Positions 35,447 to 44,647 of a stretch of DNA of 64,000 nt are shown in pieces. The stretch lies in the NCBI RefSeq assembly GCF_039566955.1, contig NZ_CP154796.1, positions 1,426,001 through 1,490,000 of the forward strand, read 5' to 3'. Both the position numbers and the translations under genes were made by a program. Below the pieces are notes generated by a model. The model did no database searches, was not told the DNA's origin, and saw only the letters and a list, made by a program, of their open reading frames with translations. How positions within the stretch are numbered: the first letter of the stretch is position 1; each line of letters begins with the position of its first letter. This stretch comes from Micromonospora sp. DSM 45708 (lineage in GTDB: Bacteria > Actinomycetota > Actinomycetes > Mycobacteriales > Micromonosporaceae).

Positions 35447-36582
35447 CGACCACCATTGACCCGCCGGAGCGGCGGGAGACGGCGGTGGACAAGCTGCGGC
35501 AGGGCCGGGCGGCGATCTCGGATCGTTGGCACCACGCCCCGCGCTGGGTGCGCTGGGTGCTGCTGGCCGCGGTCATCGTGTTCTTCTACGCGTTGCCGAA
35601 CAAGGAGTTCTACCAGTACCTCGGGCCGATCCCGACGCCCGGGGCGAACTTCACCCAGGTGCTCTTCACCGTCTCGATCTACGTGTTGCTGGCGGTCGGG
35701 CTGAACATCGTGGTCGGCTTCGCCGGCCTGCTCGACCTGGGCTACTTCGGCTTCTTCGCGGTCGGTGCGTACACCGTCGCGGTGCTGACGTCGCCGAGCA
35801 GCAACATCAAGACGCTGTGGCCGTGGCTGCTGGTGGTGCCGATCGCGATCGCCCTGACCATGGTCTCCGGCGTCATGCTGGGTACGCCGACGCTGCGGTT
35901 GCGCGGCGACTACCTGGCGCTGGTGACGCTCGGCTTCGCCGAGATGATCCGGATCGCGGCGGTCAGCTCCGAGTTCCTCAAGGGGCAGCGCGGCTTCAAC
36001 CAGATCCCGCACCCGCCCGGCAAGTACGCCGACGGCAAGCCGTTCTTCGGTGTGCTCGACGCCCGCCCCTACTACTGGCTGGTGCTCACGCTGATCATCC
36101 TGGTGGTGATCGGGGTGCGGAACCTGACCCACAGCCGGGTCGGCCGGGCCTGGATCTCGATCCGGGAGGACGAGGACGCGGCCCAGCTCATGGGTGTGCC
36201 GACGTTCAAGTTCAAGCTGTGGGCGTTCGCCTCCGGCGCGGCGATCGCCGGCCTGGCCGGCGCGTTGTTCGCCGGCAAGCAGAACTTCGTCAACTCGCAG
36301 AACTTCGAGCTGCTCAACTCGATCATCATCCTGGCCGCGGTCATCTTCGGCGGCTCCGGCAACATCGTCGGCGCGATCGTCGGCGGCGGCCTGGTGGCGT
36401 ACATGATCGAGCGGTTCCGCGGCATCGAGCTGTTCGGCGTCGAGCTGTACGAGTACCGGTTCCTCTTCTTCGGCCTGGTGCTCGTGGTGATGATGATCTT
36501 CCGGCCGCAGGGCCTCATCCCGAACCGGCGACGAGCGGCGGAGTTCAAGGACCGTCGCAAGGAGGTGATCGTCGGTGAGTGA
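35443..36582 (+). CDS. livM: Branched-chain amino acid ABC permease LivM
   Basis: 379-aa permease with a 45-residue polar N-terminus (MTTTIDPPERRETAVDKLRQ...) and about nine membrane helices. Family stretches: AVGLNIVVGFAGLLDLGYFGFFAVGAYT, TLRLRGDYLALVTLGFAEMIRI, GRAWISIREDEDAAQLMGV (the coupling helix), and FGGSGNIVGAIVGGGLVAYM. Compared with E. coli LivM it has an extended loop with LKGQRGFNQIPHPPGKYADGKPFFG between helices. Translationally coupled to livH by ATGA and overlapping livG by 8 bp. Confidence 0.93.
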   Translation: MTTTIDPPERRETAVDKLRQGRAAISDRWHHAPRWVRWVLLAAVIVFFYALPNKEFYQYLGPIPTPGANFTQVLFTVSIYVLLAVGLNIVVGFAGLLDLGYFGFFAVGAYTVAVLTSPSSNIKTLWPWLLVVPIAIALTMVSGVMLGTPTLRLRGDYLALVTLGFAEMIRIAAVSSEFLKGQRGFNQIPHPPGKYADGKPFFGVLDARPYYWLVLTLIILVVIGVRNLTHSRVGRAWISIREDEDAAQLMGVPTFKFKLWAFASGAAIAGLAGALFAGKQNFVNSQNFELLNSIIILAAVIFGGSGNIVGAIVGGGLVAYMIERFRGIELFGVELYEYRFLFFGLVLVVMMIFRPQGLIPNRRRAAEFKDRRKEVIVGE

Positions 36583-37420
36583 CACCGAGCAGACCCCGGC
36601 CGTTCCGGCCCAGGCGGCGGCGCCCGCCGTCGAGACGGTGGACAAGCGCGAGCCGTTGCTGGAGGTCGACCACGTCACGCTGCGCTTCGGCGGCGTGGTG
36701 GCCCTCAACGACGTGGACTTCACCCTCTACAAGGGCGAGATCCTCGGGCTGATCGGGCCCAACGGCGCGGGCAAGACCACCTGCTTCAACGCGATGACCG
36801 GCATCTACCAGCCCACCGAGGGGCAGATCCGGTTCCGGGGCGAGAAGATCAGCGGCAAGAAGCGCCACCAGATCACCCGGATGGGCATGGCCCGCACGTT
36901 CCAGAACATCCGGCTCTTCCCGGAGATGACGGCGCTGGAGAACGTCCAGGTCGGTGCCGACGCGCACCACAAGACCAGCGTGATCTCCGCGCTGCTGCGG
37001 CTGCCGCGGCACTGGAAGGAGGAGCGCGAGGGCCGGGAGAAGGCCGAGCGCCTGCTGGAGTTCGTCGGCATCCTGCCCCGGATGCACGAGTTCGCCCGCA
37101 ACCTGTCCTACGGGGAGCAGCGGCGCCTGGAGATCGCCCGGGCGCTGGCCACCGACCCGGTGCTGCTCTGCCTGGACGAGCCGGCCGCCGGCTTCAACCC
37201 GGCGGAGAAGGAGGAACTGCTCCAGCTCATCCGGCAGATCCGCGACACCGGCGTGACGGTGCTGCTGATCGAGCACGACATGCGCCTGGTGATGGGCGTG
37301 ACCGACCGGATCGTGGTGCTGGAGTTCGGAAAGAAGATCGCCGAGGGACTGCCCGCCGAGGTGCGGGACAACCCGAAGGTGATCGCGGCGTACCTGGGGG
37401 TGCCGGACGATGCTGCTTGA
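36575..37420 (+). CDS. livG: Branched-chain amino acid ABC transporter ATPase LivG
   Basis: 281-aa ABC ATPase. GTG 36575 has GGAGG 9 nt before it and lies inside the livM 3' end. The first 30 residues are an Ala/Pro-rich extension. Walker A GPNGAGKTT is at 61-69; the Q-loop is in MARTFQNIRLF; the ABC signature is LSYGEQRRLEIARAL; Walker B is VLLCLDEPAAGF; the switch His is in LLIEHDMRLVM. This matches the LivG branch, including PAAGFNPAEKEEL. It forms the nucleotide-binding dimer with LivF. Confidence 0.95.
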   Translation: MSDTEQTPAVPAQAAAPAVETVDKREPLLEVDHVTLRFGGVVALNDVDFTLYKGEILGLIGPNGAGKTTCFNAMTGIYQPTEGQIRFRGEKISGKKRHQITRMGMARTFQNIRLFPEMTALENVQVGADAHHKTSVISALLRLPRHWKEEREGREKAERLLEFVGILPRMHEFARNLSYGEQRRLEIARALATDPVLLCLDEPAAGFNPAEKEELLQLIRQIRDTGVTVLLIEHDMRLVMGVTDRIVVLEFGKKIAEGLPAEVRDNPKVIAAYLGVPDDAA

Positions 37421-38120
37421 GATCGAGGACGTGAGCCTGCTCTACGGGCGGATCCAGGCGCTGCACGGCATCAGCCTGACCGTGGACGAGGGGGAGATCG
37501 TCGCGCTGATCGGCGCGAACGGCGCCGGCAAGTCCACCACCATGCGGGCGATCTCCGGCATCCGGCCGATCGCCACCGGCAGCATCAGATTCGCCGGTGA
37601 GGACATCTCCAAGCTCCGGGCCGACCTGCGGGTCCGGCGCGGGCTGTGCCAGGCCCCCGAGGGCCGGGGCATCTTCCCCGGCATGACGGTGCTGGAGAAC
37701 CTCGACATGGGCGCGTACACCCGGCGGGACAAGGCCGGCATCGCGAAGGACCTCGCGCGGGTGCTGGACCTGTTCCCCCGGCTGGCCGAGCGGCGCAAGC
37801 AGGCCGGCGGCACGCTCTCCGGCGGCGAGCAGCAGATGCTCGCGGTCGGCCGGGCGCTGATGAGCCGGCCGAAGCTGCTGCTGCTCGACGAGCCGTCGAT
37901 GGGTCTCGCGCCGATGCTCATCCAGCAGATCTTCACCATCATCACGGAGATCAACCAGCAGGGCACCACCATCCTGCTGGTCGAGCAGAACGCCCAGCAG
38001 GCCCTGGCCCGCGCGCACCGGGCGTACGTGCTGGAGACCGGCCGGATCGTCAAGAGCGGCACCGGCGCGGACCTGCTGCACGACCCCTCGGTCAAAGAGG
38101 CCTACCTCGGCGTGGCCTGA
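37410..38120 (+). CDS. livF: Branched-chain amino acid ABC transporter ATPase LivF
   Basis: 236-aa ABC ATPase overlapping livG by 11 bp. Walker A GANGAGKST is at 35-43, with LCQAPEGRGIFPGMTVLENL typical of LivF, signature TLSGGEQQMLAVGRALM, Walker B LLLLDEPSMGLAP, and switch His replaced by Gln-Asn in LVEQNAQQALA, as is normal in LivF. Followed after 30 bp by the second binding-protein gene on the same strand. Confidence 0.95.
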   Translation: MLLEIEDVSLLYGRIQALHGISLTVDEGEIVALIGANGAGKSTTMRAISGIRPIATGSIRFAGEDISKLRADLRVRRGLCQAPEGRGIFPGMTVLENLDMGAYTRRDKAGIAKDLARVLDLFPRLAERRKQAGGTLSGGEQQMLAVGRALMSRPKLLLLDEPSMGLAPMLIQQIFTIITEINQQGTTILLVEQNAQQALARAHRAYVLETGRIVKSGTGADLLHDPSVKEAYLGVA

Positions 38121-38150
38121 CCGACGCCCCCCTCGCAAAAGGAGTACCCC

Positions 38151-39056
38151 ATGTTCCACCCCAGCCCCGGCCGTCGGGCGGCGCTCGGCGTCGCCGGCGC
38201 GGCCGTCCTCCTGCTCTCCCTCGCCGCCTGCGGTGAGGAGGAGCAGACCGAGCAGCCCGGTGGCGGCGCGAGCGTGACCGCCACGGCGGATTCCTCGCTG
38301 GCCGCCAAGGTGCCCGACGCCATCAAGTCCGACGGCAAGATCGTGGTCGGCACCGACTCCACGTACGCCCCGGCCGAGTTCCTCGACTCCGACGGCAAGA
38401 CCGTCATCGGCTTCGACGTCGAGCTGTTCACCGCCGTGGCGGCCAAGCTCGGCCTGAAGGCGGAGTTCGTCTCGGCGCCGTTCGGCGACATCATCAACGG
38501 CGTCAACTCGGGCAAGTACGAGGTCGGCGTCTCGTCGTTCACCGTCAACGACGAGCGCAAGGGCCAGGCCAACATGGTCAGCTACTTCCAGGTCGGCACC
38601 CAGTGGGTGACCAAGAAGGGCAACCCGGCCGGGGTGGCGCTGGACAACGCCTGCGGCAAGAAGATCGCGGTGCAGAAGGACACGGTCCAGGTCGAGGACA
38701 TCCAGAAGCGGTCCAAGACCTGCACCGACGCCGGCAAGCCGGCCATCACGATCGACCAGTTCCCGGGTCAGGACGCCGCCACCGCCGCGGTCGTCTCCGG
38801 CAAGGACGACGCGATGCTCGCCGACTACCCGGTCGGGGTGTACGCGGTGACCCAGTCCAAGGACGCCCTGGAGCTGCTGGACAAGCAGTACGAGGCGGCC
38901 CCGTACGGCTACGTGGTGGCCAAGGAGCAGGCGCAGTTCGCGGAGGCGGTGCGCGACGCCACCAAGGCACTGATCACCGACGGCTCGTACAAGCAGGTGC
39001 TCGACAAGTGGAAGGTGGGGGACGGCGCGATCACGGATCCCGCGATCAACCCGTGA
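38151..39056 (+). CDS. Polar amino acid ABC transporter, substrate-binding lipoprotein (Glu/Gln type)
   Basis: 301-aa type 2 (SBP_bac_3) binding lipoprotein. Lipobox SLAAC gives lipid-Cys27. Binding-fold stretches: IVVGTDSTYAPAEFLDSDG, VIGFDVELFTAVAAKLGL, FVSAPFGDIINGVNSGKYEVG, KKIAVQKDTVQVEDIQ, and YGYVVAKEQAQFAEAVRDA. A single Cys pair (NACGKK, SKTCTD) may form a disulfide. An AAAAGGAG lies just upstream. Although it is of a different transporter class, it follows livF by only 30 bp, so it is probably in the same transcript. Confidence 0.9.
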   Translation: MFHPSPGRRAALGVAGAAVLLLSLAACGEEEQTEQPGGGASVTATADSSLAAKVPDAIKSDGKIVVGTDSTYAPAEFLDSDGKTVIGFDVELFTAVAAKLGLKAEFVSAPFGDIINGVNSGKYEVGVSSFTVNDERKGQANMVSYFQVGTQWVTKKGNPAGVALDNACGKKIAVQKDTVQVEDIQKRSKTCTDAGKPAITIDQFPGQDAATAAVVSGKDDAMLADYPVGVYAVTQSKDALELLDKQYEAAPYGYVVAKEQAQFAEAVRDATKALITDGSYKQVLDKWKVGDGAITDPAINP

Positions 39057-39060
39057 CGAC

Positions 39061-40047
39061 ATGACCACCGAGGAAGCGACAACCGCGCGGGCACGGCCGG
39101 AACCGATCAAGGCCGTGCCCGTGCGGCACCCGGGACGCTGGATCGCGGTGGCGGTGCTCGCCGTGCTGACCGCGATGTTCGTCCACCTGCTGGTGACCAA
39201 CAAGGCCTTCAACTGGTCCTTCATGGTCGACAAGATGTTCCGGCCGCCGATCATCGAGGGGCTGCTGCGCGGCACCGTGCTGATGACGGTCAGCGCGATG
39301 CTGATCGGCGTCACGCTCGGCGTGGTGATCGCGGTGATGCGGCTCTCCGACAACCCGATCCTGCGCGGCGTGGCCTGGCTGTACACCTGGTTCTTCCGGG
39401 CCGTGCCCCGGCTGGTGCTGCTGGCCGTCTTCGGCAACATCGGCATCCTGTGGAGCCGGGTCGAGTTCGGCGTCCCGTTCGACACCCAGCTCGGCCAGCT
39501 CTTCGGCATCGACAACCTGCAACTGCGGTTGTTCGGGTTCTCCTCCCGCGACATCCTCACCGGCTTCATGGCCGGCCTGCTCGGGTTGGCGCTCTCCGAG
39601 GCCGCGTACATGGCGGAGATCGTCCGGGCCGGCATCCAGTCGGTGGACCCGGGGCAGACCGAGGCGGCCCAGGCGCTCGGCCTGAGCCGGGGCCAGTTGC
39701 TGCGCCGGGTGGTGCTGCCGCAGGCGATGCGGGTGATCATCCCGCCGACCGGCAACGAGACCATCGCCATGCTCAAGGACACGTCGTTGCTGCTCTACGT
39801 GCCGGTCAGCATAGAACTGTTCTTCCAGCTCGACGCCGTCGGCAAGCGGACGTTCCAGATCTTCCCGATGTACGTCGCCGCCTGCCTGTGGTACCTGTTC
39901 CTGACCAGCATCCTGCTGGTCGGGCAGTATTTCCTGGAACGGCACTTCGGCAAGGGCTACGGGACCACGCAACGGGCCCGGGCGCGGCTGCGCACGCTGG
40001 CCGCGGAGACCGGTGGAGGCGGCGCCGGAGGGGCGGGGACACCATGA
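39061..40047 (+). CDS. Polar amino acid ABC transporter permease
   Basis: 328-aa permease of the HisM/GlnP type. A polar N-terminus is followed by a helix ([20 protein letters not shown]), a long external stretch, and the five-helix permease core. Core features: [39 protein letters not shown], and the EAA coupling loop [31 protein letters not shown] (in pieces). It is the only permease of this system, so it would act as a homodimer. The ATG is 4 nt after the previous stop codon; the stop overlaps the ATPase start (ATGA). Confidence 0.93.
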   Translation: MTTEEATTARARPEPIKAVPVRHPGRWIAVAVLAVLTAMFVHLLVTNKAFNWSFMVDKMFRPPIIEGLLRGTVLMTVSAMLIGVTLGVVIAVMRLSDNPILRGVAWLYTWFFRAVPRLVLLAVFGNIGILWSRVEFGVPFDTQLGQLFGIDNLQLRLFGFSSRDILTGFMAGLLGLALSEAAYMAEIVRAGIQSVDPGQTEAAQALGLSRGQLLRRVVLPQAMRVIIPPTGNETIAMLKDTSLLLYVPVSIELFFQLDAVGKRTFQIFPMYVAACLWYLFLTSILLVGQYFLERHFGKGYGTTQRARARLRTLAAETGGGGAGGAGTP

Positions 40048-40853
40048 CCGAGCTGATCGTGCCCACGCAGGCCACCGCGCCGACGGCCGGGTCCGACCTG
40101 ATGGTGCGCGCCGAGCAGGTGCACAAGTCGTTCGGGCCGCTGGAGGTGCTCAAGGGCATCGACCTGGAGGTCCGCGCCGGCGAGGTGTGCTGCCTGCTCG
40201 GGCCCTCCGGCTCCGGCAAGTCGACGTTCCTGCGCTGCATCAACCACCTGGAGAAGATCGACGCCGGCCGGATCTGGGTCGACGGCGACCTGATCGGCTA
40301 CCGGGAGCGCGGCGGGAAGCTGCACGAGATGCGGGACAAGGAGGTGGCCGCGCAGCGCCGGGCGATCGGCATGGTGTTCCAGCGGTTCAACCTCTTCCCG
40401 CACATGACCGTGTTGCAGAACGTCGTCGAGGCGCCGCTGCTGCTGCGGCAGCAGAAGAGGGCGCAGGCCCGGGAACACGCCGCGCAGTTGCTGGAGCGGG
40501 TGGGGCTGGGCGACAAGCTCGGCGCGTACCCGGGTCAGCTCTCCGGCGGCCAGCAGCAGCGGGTGGCGATCGCCCGGGCGCTGGCCATGCGGCCGAAGCT
40601 GATGCTCTTCGACGAGCCGACCAGCGCGCTCGACCCGGAGCTGGTGGGCGAGGTGCTGGACACGATGAAGGACCTGGCCCGCGACGGCATGACGATGATC
40701 GTGGTGACCCACGAGATCGGCTTCGCCCGGGAGGTCGGCGACCACCTGGTCTTCATGGACGGCGGGGTGGTCGTCGAGCAGGGCGACCCGCGCGAGGTGA
40801 TCGCCGCGCCGAAGCACGAGCGCACCCAGGCGTTCCTGGCGAAGGTGCTCTGA
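40044..40853 (+). CDS. Polar amino acid ABC transporter ATPase (GlnQ type)
   Basis: 269-aa ABC ATPase. ATG 40044 overlaps the permease stop (ATGA). Walker [10 protein letters not shown] at 53-61, Q-loop [19 protein letters not shown], signature [18 protein letters not shown], Walker [21 protein letters not shown], and switch His in [22 protein letters not shown]. All are textbook for the PAAT family. Last gene of the operon, followed by a 14-bp hairpin. Confidence 0.95.
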   Translation: MTELIVPTQATAPTAGSDLMVRAEQVHKSFGPLEVLKGIDLEVRAGEVCCLLGPSGSGKSTFLRCINHLEKIDAGRIWVDGDLIGYRERGGKLHEMRDKEVAAQRRAIGMVFQRFNLFPHMTVLQNVVEAPLLLRQQKRAQAREHAAQLLERVGLGDKLGAYPGQLSGGQQQRVAIARALAMRPKLMLFDEPTSALDPELVGEVLDTMKDLARDGMTMIVVTHEIGFAREVGDHLVFMDGGVVVEQGDPREVIAAPKHERTQAFLAKVL

Positions 40854-40854
40854 C

Positions 40855-40886
40855 GGGTCCGGTGCGGCGTGGGCCGCACCGGACCC
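40855..40886. terminator. Operon-end hairpin
   Basis: GGGTCCGGTGCGGC (40855-40868) and GCCGCACCGGACCC (40873-40886) are a perfect 14-bp stem with a GTGG loop, beginning 2 nt after the stop codon. There is no T-tract. It also lies just downstream of the small secreted protein gene coming from the other side. Confidence 0.75.
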
Positions 40887-40892
40887 CTCCGG

Positions 40893-41117
40893 TCAGTTCA
40901 CGTAGCCCCGCAGCAGCCAGCCGGGGCTCTGCGACTCGCAGACGTACGTCTGATAGGTGCCACTGCTGACCCGGGACTGCCCGACCGAGATGCACTTCGA
41001 CTGGGTCGAGTAGACCCCACCGTTGACCCACACGGCGAAAGCCGGCGCGCTGAACGCGGCCACCATGCCGGCCGTGGCGAGCATCGGTGCCAGGATTCGG
41101 ACACTCCATCGTCGCAT
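40893..41117 (-). CDS. Small secreted protein, 74 aa, with one Cys pair
   Basis: ATG 41117 has AAGGAGG about 6 nt upstream. Residues 1 to about 30 are a clear signal peptide ([28 protein letters not shown]). The mature peptide of about 45 residues reads [19 protein letters not shown], then [19 protein letters not shown], with two cysteines likely disulfide-linked and an aromatic C-terminus. It resembles short secreted proteins of unknown role that occur in families in Micromonosporaceae and Streptomyces. The frame is open upstream to 41153 but those codons lack a Shine-Dalgarno. Confidence 0.8.
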   Translation of the reverse strand: MRRWSVRILAPMLATAGMVAAFSAPAFAVWVNGGVYSTQSKCISVGQSRVSSGTYQTYVCESQSPGWLLRGYVN

Positions 41118-41229
41118 CGGGTCCTCCTTGGGATGCCATCGACTGATCTCCATACCGTAGCGGTCCGGTCGCGATCCGTGGGGGCCGCTGGTGCCGGGGA
41201 TGTCGGGGTCACGGACTAGAGTCCCTGCC

Positions 41230-43929
41230 GTGACAGCTACGACGCCGCGCCTGCTCCTCGTCGACGGACACTCCCTGGCCTACCGGGCGTTCTTCGCCCT
41301 GCCGGTGGAGAACTTCTCCACCACCACGGGGCAGCCGACCAACGCCGTCTACGGCTTCACCTCGATGCTGATCAACGTGCTGCGCGACGAGCAGCCGACC
41401 CACATCGTGGTCGCGTTCGACGTCTCCCGCCGCTCCTTCCGCACCGACCGGTACGCGGAGTACAAGGCCGGCCGCAGCGAGACCCCGACCGACTTCAAGG
41501 GGCAGGTCAGCCTGGTCAAGGAGGTTCTCGCCGCGCTGCGGGTGCCGGTGGTCGAGAAGGAGGGCTACGAGGCCGACGACGTCATCGCCACGCTCGCCTG
41601 CCAGGCCCGCGACCAGGGCATGGACGTGTTGATCACCACCGGCGACCGGGACGCGTTCCAGCTCGTCGGCGACCGGGTCACCGTGCTCTACCCGCGCAAG
41701 GGCGTCTCGGACCTGGCCCGGATGGACCCGGCGGCGGTCGAGGCGAAGTACGGCGTCACCCCCGACCGCTACCGCGACCTGGCCGCGCTGGTCGGCGAGA
41801 CCAGCGACAACCTGCCCGGTGTCCCGGGTGTCGGCCCGAAGACCGCGGCCAAGTGGATCAATCTGTACGACGGGGTCGAGGGCGTGGTGGCGCGCGCCGA
41901 CGAGATCAAGGGCAAGGCGGGCGACAGCCTGCGCGAGCGGCTCGCCGACGTGATCCGCAACTACGAGATCAACCGCCTGGTCACCGACCTGGAGCTGCCG
42001 GTGCGTCCCGAGGACGCCCGCTGGCAGGGCTGGGACCGCGAGGCCGTGCACCAGGTCTTCGACACGCTCCAGTTCCGCATCCTGCGCGACCGGCTCTACC
42101 AGTACCTGGAAGCGGTCGAGCCGGAGGCCGAGGCCGGCTTCGAGCTGGCCGGCGAGGTGCTGACCGAGCCGGGCGCGCTCGCCGGCTGGCTGGACACGCA
42201 CGCCCCGGCCGGCACGCCGGTCGGCCTGGCCGCCACGCTCGACACCGGGCCCAACCGCCGGCACACCGCGACCGTGACGGGGATGGCGCTGGCCACCGCC
42301 GGTGGCGCGGCGGCCTGGTTCGACCCGAGCACGCTGGTCGCCGACGACGAGGCCGCGCTGGCCGGCTGGCTGGCCGACGCCGGGCGGCCGAAGGTGCTGC
42401 ACGACAGCAAGCCGGCGGTGCTGGCGTTCGCCGCGCACGGCTGGGAGCTGCGGGGCATCGCCCGCGACACCCAGATCGCCGCCTACCTGGCCCGTCCCGA
42501 CCAGCGTTCCTACGACCTCACCGACCTGGCGCTGCGCTACCTGCACCGGGAGCTGCGCGTCGACGCGCCGGAGACCGGCCAGCTCACGCTGGACGGGTTC
42601 GGCGACGAGGACGCGGCCGAGCAGAACCTGATGCTCCAGGCCCGGGCCACGCTCGACCTGGCCGACGCGATCGACGCCGAGCTGTCCCGCGACGGTGAGC
42701 AGTCCGCCCGGCTGATGGCCGAGGTGGAGCTGCCGCTGATGCGGGTGCTCGCCGCCATGGAACGCACCGGCATCGCCGCCGACACCGACTACCTCTCCGA
42801 GCTGGAGGCGCACTTCGCCGCCGAGGTGAAGGCCGCCGCGCAGAGCGCGTACGGCGTGGTCGGCCGGGAGTTCAACCTGGGCTCGCCGAAGCAGTTGCAG
42901 GAGATCCTCTTCACCGAGCTGGCACTGCCCAAGACGAAGCGGATCAAGACCGGCTACACCACCGACGCCGACGCCCTCCAGTGGCTCTACGCCCAGACCG
43001 AGCACCCGCTGCTGCACCACCTGCTGCGCCACCGCGACGTCGCCAAGCTCAAGTCGACGGTCGACGGGCTGCTCAAGTCCGTCTCCGACGACGGTCGGAT
43101 CCACACCACGTTCAACCAGACGGTGGCCGCGACCGGGCGGCTGTCGTCCACCGAGCCGAACCTCCAGAACATCCCCATCCGCACCGAGGAGGGGCGGCGG
43201 ATCCGGCGCGCGTTCGTGGTCGGCGAGGGCTACGAATGCCTGCTCACCGCCGACTACAGCCAGATCGAGATGCGGATCATGGCGCATCTGTCCGCCGACG
43301 AGGCACTTGTCGAGGCGTTCAACTCCGGGCACGACTTCCACGCCGCGACCGCCTCCTCGGTCTTCACCGTCGAGGTCGGCGACGTCACCGCCGACCAGCG
43401 TCGCAAGATCAAGGCAATGAACTACGGCCTGGCGTACGGGCTGAGCGCGTTCGGCCTCTCCCAGCAGCTCACCATCTCCGCCGAGGAGGCGCGTGGGCTG
43501 ATGGAGAACTACTTCGCCGGTTTCGGCGGGGTCCGCGACTACCTCCACGAGGTGGTGGCCCGGGCCCGGCAGGACGGCTACACCTCCACCATCCTGGGTC
43601 GCCGCCGCTACCTTCCCGACCTGGTCAGCGACAACCGGCAGCGCCGGGAGATGGCCGAACGGATGGCGCTCAACGCCCCGATCCAGGGCTCGGCTGCCGA
43701 CATCATCAAGGTCGCCATGCTGCACGTCGACGGCGCGCTGCGCGACGCCGGGCTGCGCTCCCGGATGCTGCTCCAGGTGCACGACGAGCTGGTGTTCGAG
43801 GTCGCCCCGGGGGAGCGGGAGGCGCTGGAGGCGTTGGTGCGCAAGGAGATGGGCGAGGCGTACCCGCTGTCGGTGCCGCTGGAGGTGTCGGTCGGCGAGG
43901 GACGCGACTGGAACAGCGCCGACCACTGA
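41230..43929 (+). CDS. polA: DNA polymerase I
   Basis: 899-aa repair and replication polymerase. GTG 41230 lies 7 nt after a TAGAGT -10 box with no Shine-Dalgarno, so the mRNA is probably leaderless. The 5'-3' exonuclease domain occupies about 1-310 (LLLVDGHSLAYRAFFAL, YEADDVIATLA, TTGDRDAFQLV, GETSDNLPGVPGVGPKTAAKWI in pieces). The 3'-5' exonuclease-like domain (about 320-500) has lost the proofreading DxE motif, as in mycobacteria. The polymerase domain follows with motif A TADYSQIEMRIMAHLS, motif B RRKIKAMNYGLAYGLSAFG and motif C LLQVHDELVFEV. Confidence 0.97.
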   Translation: MTATTPRLLLVDGHSLAYRAFFALPVENFSTTTGQPTNAVYGFTSMLINVLRDEQPTHIVVAFDVSRRSFRTDRYAEYKAGRSETPTDFKGQVSLVKEVLAALRVPVVEKEGYEADDVIATLACQARDQGMDVLITTGDRDAFQLVGDRVTVLYPRKGVSDLARMDPAAVEAKYGVTPDRYRDLAALVGETSDNLPGVPGVGPKTAAKWINLYDGVEGVVARADEIKGKAGDSLRERLADVIRNYEINRLVTDLELPVRPEDARWQGWDREAVHQVFDTLQFRILRDRLYQYLEAVEPEAEAGFELAGEVLTEPGALAGWLDTHAPAGTPVGLAATLDTGPNRRHTATVTGMALATAGGAAAWFDPSTLVADDEAALAGWLADAGRPKVLHDSKPAVLAFAAHGWELRGIARDTQIAAYLARPDQRSYDLTDLALRYLHRELRVDAPETGQLTLDGFGDEDAAEQNLMLQARATLDLADAIDAELSRDGEQSARLMAEVELPLMRVLAAMERTGIAADTDYLSELEAHFAAEVKAAAQSAYGVVGREFNLGSPKQLQEILFTELALPKTKRIKTGYTTDADALQWLYAQTEHPLLHHLLRHRDVAKLKSTVDGLLKSVSDDGRIHTTFNQTVAATGRLSSTEPNLQNIPIRTEEGRRIRRAFVVGEGYECLLTADYSQIEMRIMAHLSADEALVEAFNSGHDFHAATASSVFTVEVGDVTADQRRKIKAMNYGLAYGLSAFGLSQQLTISAEEARGLMENYFAGFGGVRDYLHEVVARARQDGYTSTILGRRRYLPDLVSDNRQRREMAERMALNAPIQGSAADIIKVAMLHVDGALRDAGLRSRMLLQVHDELVFEVAPGEREALEALVRKEMGEAYPLSVPLEVSVGEGRDWNSADH

Positions 43930-43974
43930 CCGACCCGTCGGCCCGTGCCACCCGCGCAGACCCGCGCCGCAACG

Positions 43975-44032
43975 GTGATCAAGGAGTTCGCGTCGTGGGG
44001 CGACGGCTGTGCGACACGAACTCCTTGATCAC
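43975..44032. repeat. Intergenic palindrome after polA
   Basis: Arms at 43975-43995 (GTGATCAAGGAGTTCGCGTCG) and 44012-44032 are 21 nt each with one mismatch, around a 16-nt loop. It sits between the converging polA and DUF3140 genes and can act as a two-way terminator. In the 124-bp gap nothing else is seen. Confidence 0.7.
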
Positions 44033-44053
44033 GGCGGGACGGGCGGTCGGCGC

Positions 44054-44401
44054 TCAGCCCTTGAGCGGGTCGTGTCCCCAGTTCATCAGCGACCAGCGCC
44101 ACCTGGTGTCGCGGACGTCGCCGGACGGGCGTTGTGCCAGGTGCCGGTGCACGTAGCCGACCACCTTGCGCATGTGCTTGTAGTCGGCGGCGGTGAGCTG
44201 GTCGCGCTTGCGGCGCAGCAGGTCCACGATCCTGCGGCCGGAGTCGTGCCCGACCGATTCGCCGCCCTGGGTGCCCGGCTTGTGCCAGCCGACGTGCTTG
44301 GACTCGTCGGTCTCCAACCAGCGGCTCAGCTCGGCGGGCTTCATGTTCACCGCGTCGGTGAACTCCCGGTACGTCTGCTGCGGGTCCTCACTGCGACTCA
44401 T
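44054..44401 (-). CDS. DUF3140 protein
   Basis: 115-aa soluble protein of a conserved family of unknown function. It shows the family pattern: VNMKPAELSRWLETDESKHVGW, GGESVGHDSGRRIVDLLRRKRDQLTAADYKHMRKVVGYVHRHLAQRP (in pieces) and a C-terminal RWSLMNWGHDPLKG. It overlaps the upstream DUF2945 gene by 14 bp on the same strand, and the two families occur together in many actinobacteria and plant-associated bacteria. Weak similarity to DNA-binding helical proteins is possible; nothing firm can be said about role. Confidence 0.88.
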   Translation of the reverse strand: MSRSEDPQQTYREFTDAVNMKPAELSRWLETDESKHVGWHKPGTQGGESVGHDSGRRIVDLLRRKRDQLTAADYKHMRKVVGYVHRHLAQRPSGDVRDTRWRWSLMNWGHDPLKG

Positions 44402-44606
44402 CGCGCAGCACCTCCGGTCGGTGGGCGACGTCCCGGCCGGAGTCGTCGTTGGTGATCCGGTACTGCGGCTGCTCCGGCGAGGCGTTCACCGGATGCCCGC
44501 GGACGTGGGTGCGTTCGGTCAACCTCTCCTTGACCACGCCGTACGCCCGGCCGCTGTGGCTGGCCCAGGAGACGTGGTCGCCGGCGCGGAACTCCTTCTC
44601 GGCCAT
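44388..44606 (-). CDS. DUF2945 (HVA1/TUDOR-like) protein
   Basis: 72-aa protein. The fold is a small beta-barrel of the hypervirulence-associated TUDOR-domain kind: FRAGDHVSWASHSGRAYGVVKERLT, then PQYRITNDDSGRDVAHRPEVLR. It is the first gene of a two-gene unit with DUF3140. A GTAACC lies 6-7 nt upstream of the ATG, so the transcript may be leaderless. Confidence 0.88.
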   Translation of the reverse strand: MAEKEFRAGDHVSWASHSGRAYGVVKERLTERTHVRGHPVNASPEQPQYRITNDDSGRDVAHRPEVLRDESQ

Positions 44607-44647
44607 GCCGGCCGGTTACCCGCCGGCATGGCCGAGTAACGACGTGG

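Noticed and set aside
41209..43926. A 905-codon frame opposite polA
   Set aside because: Shadow of polA; no domain, and same length limits as the real gene.
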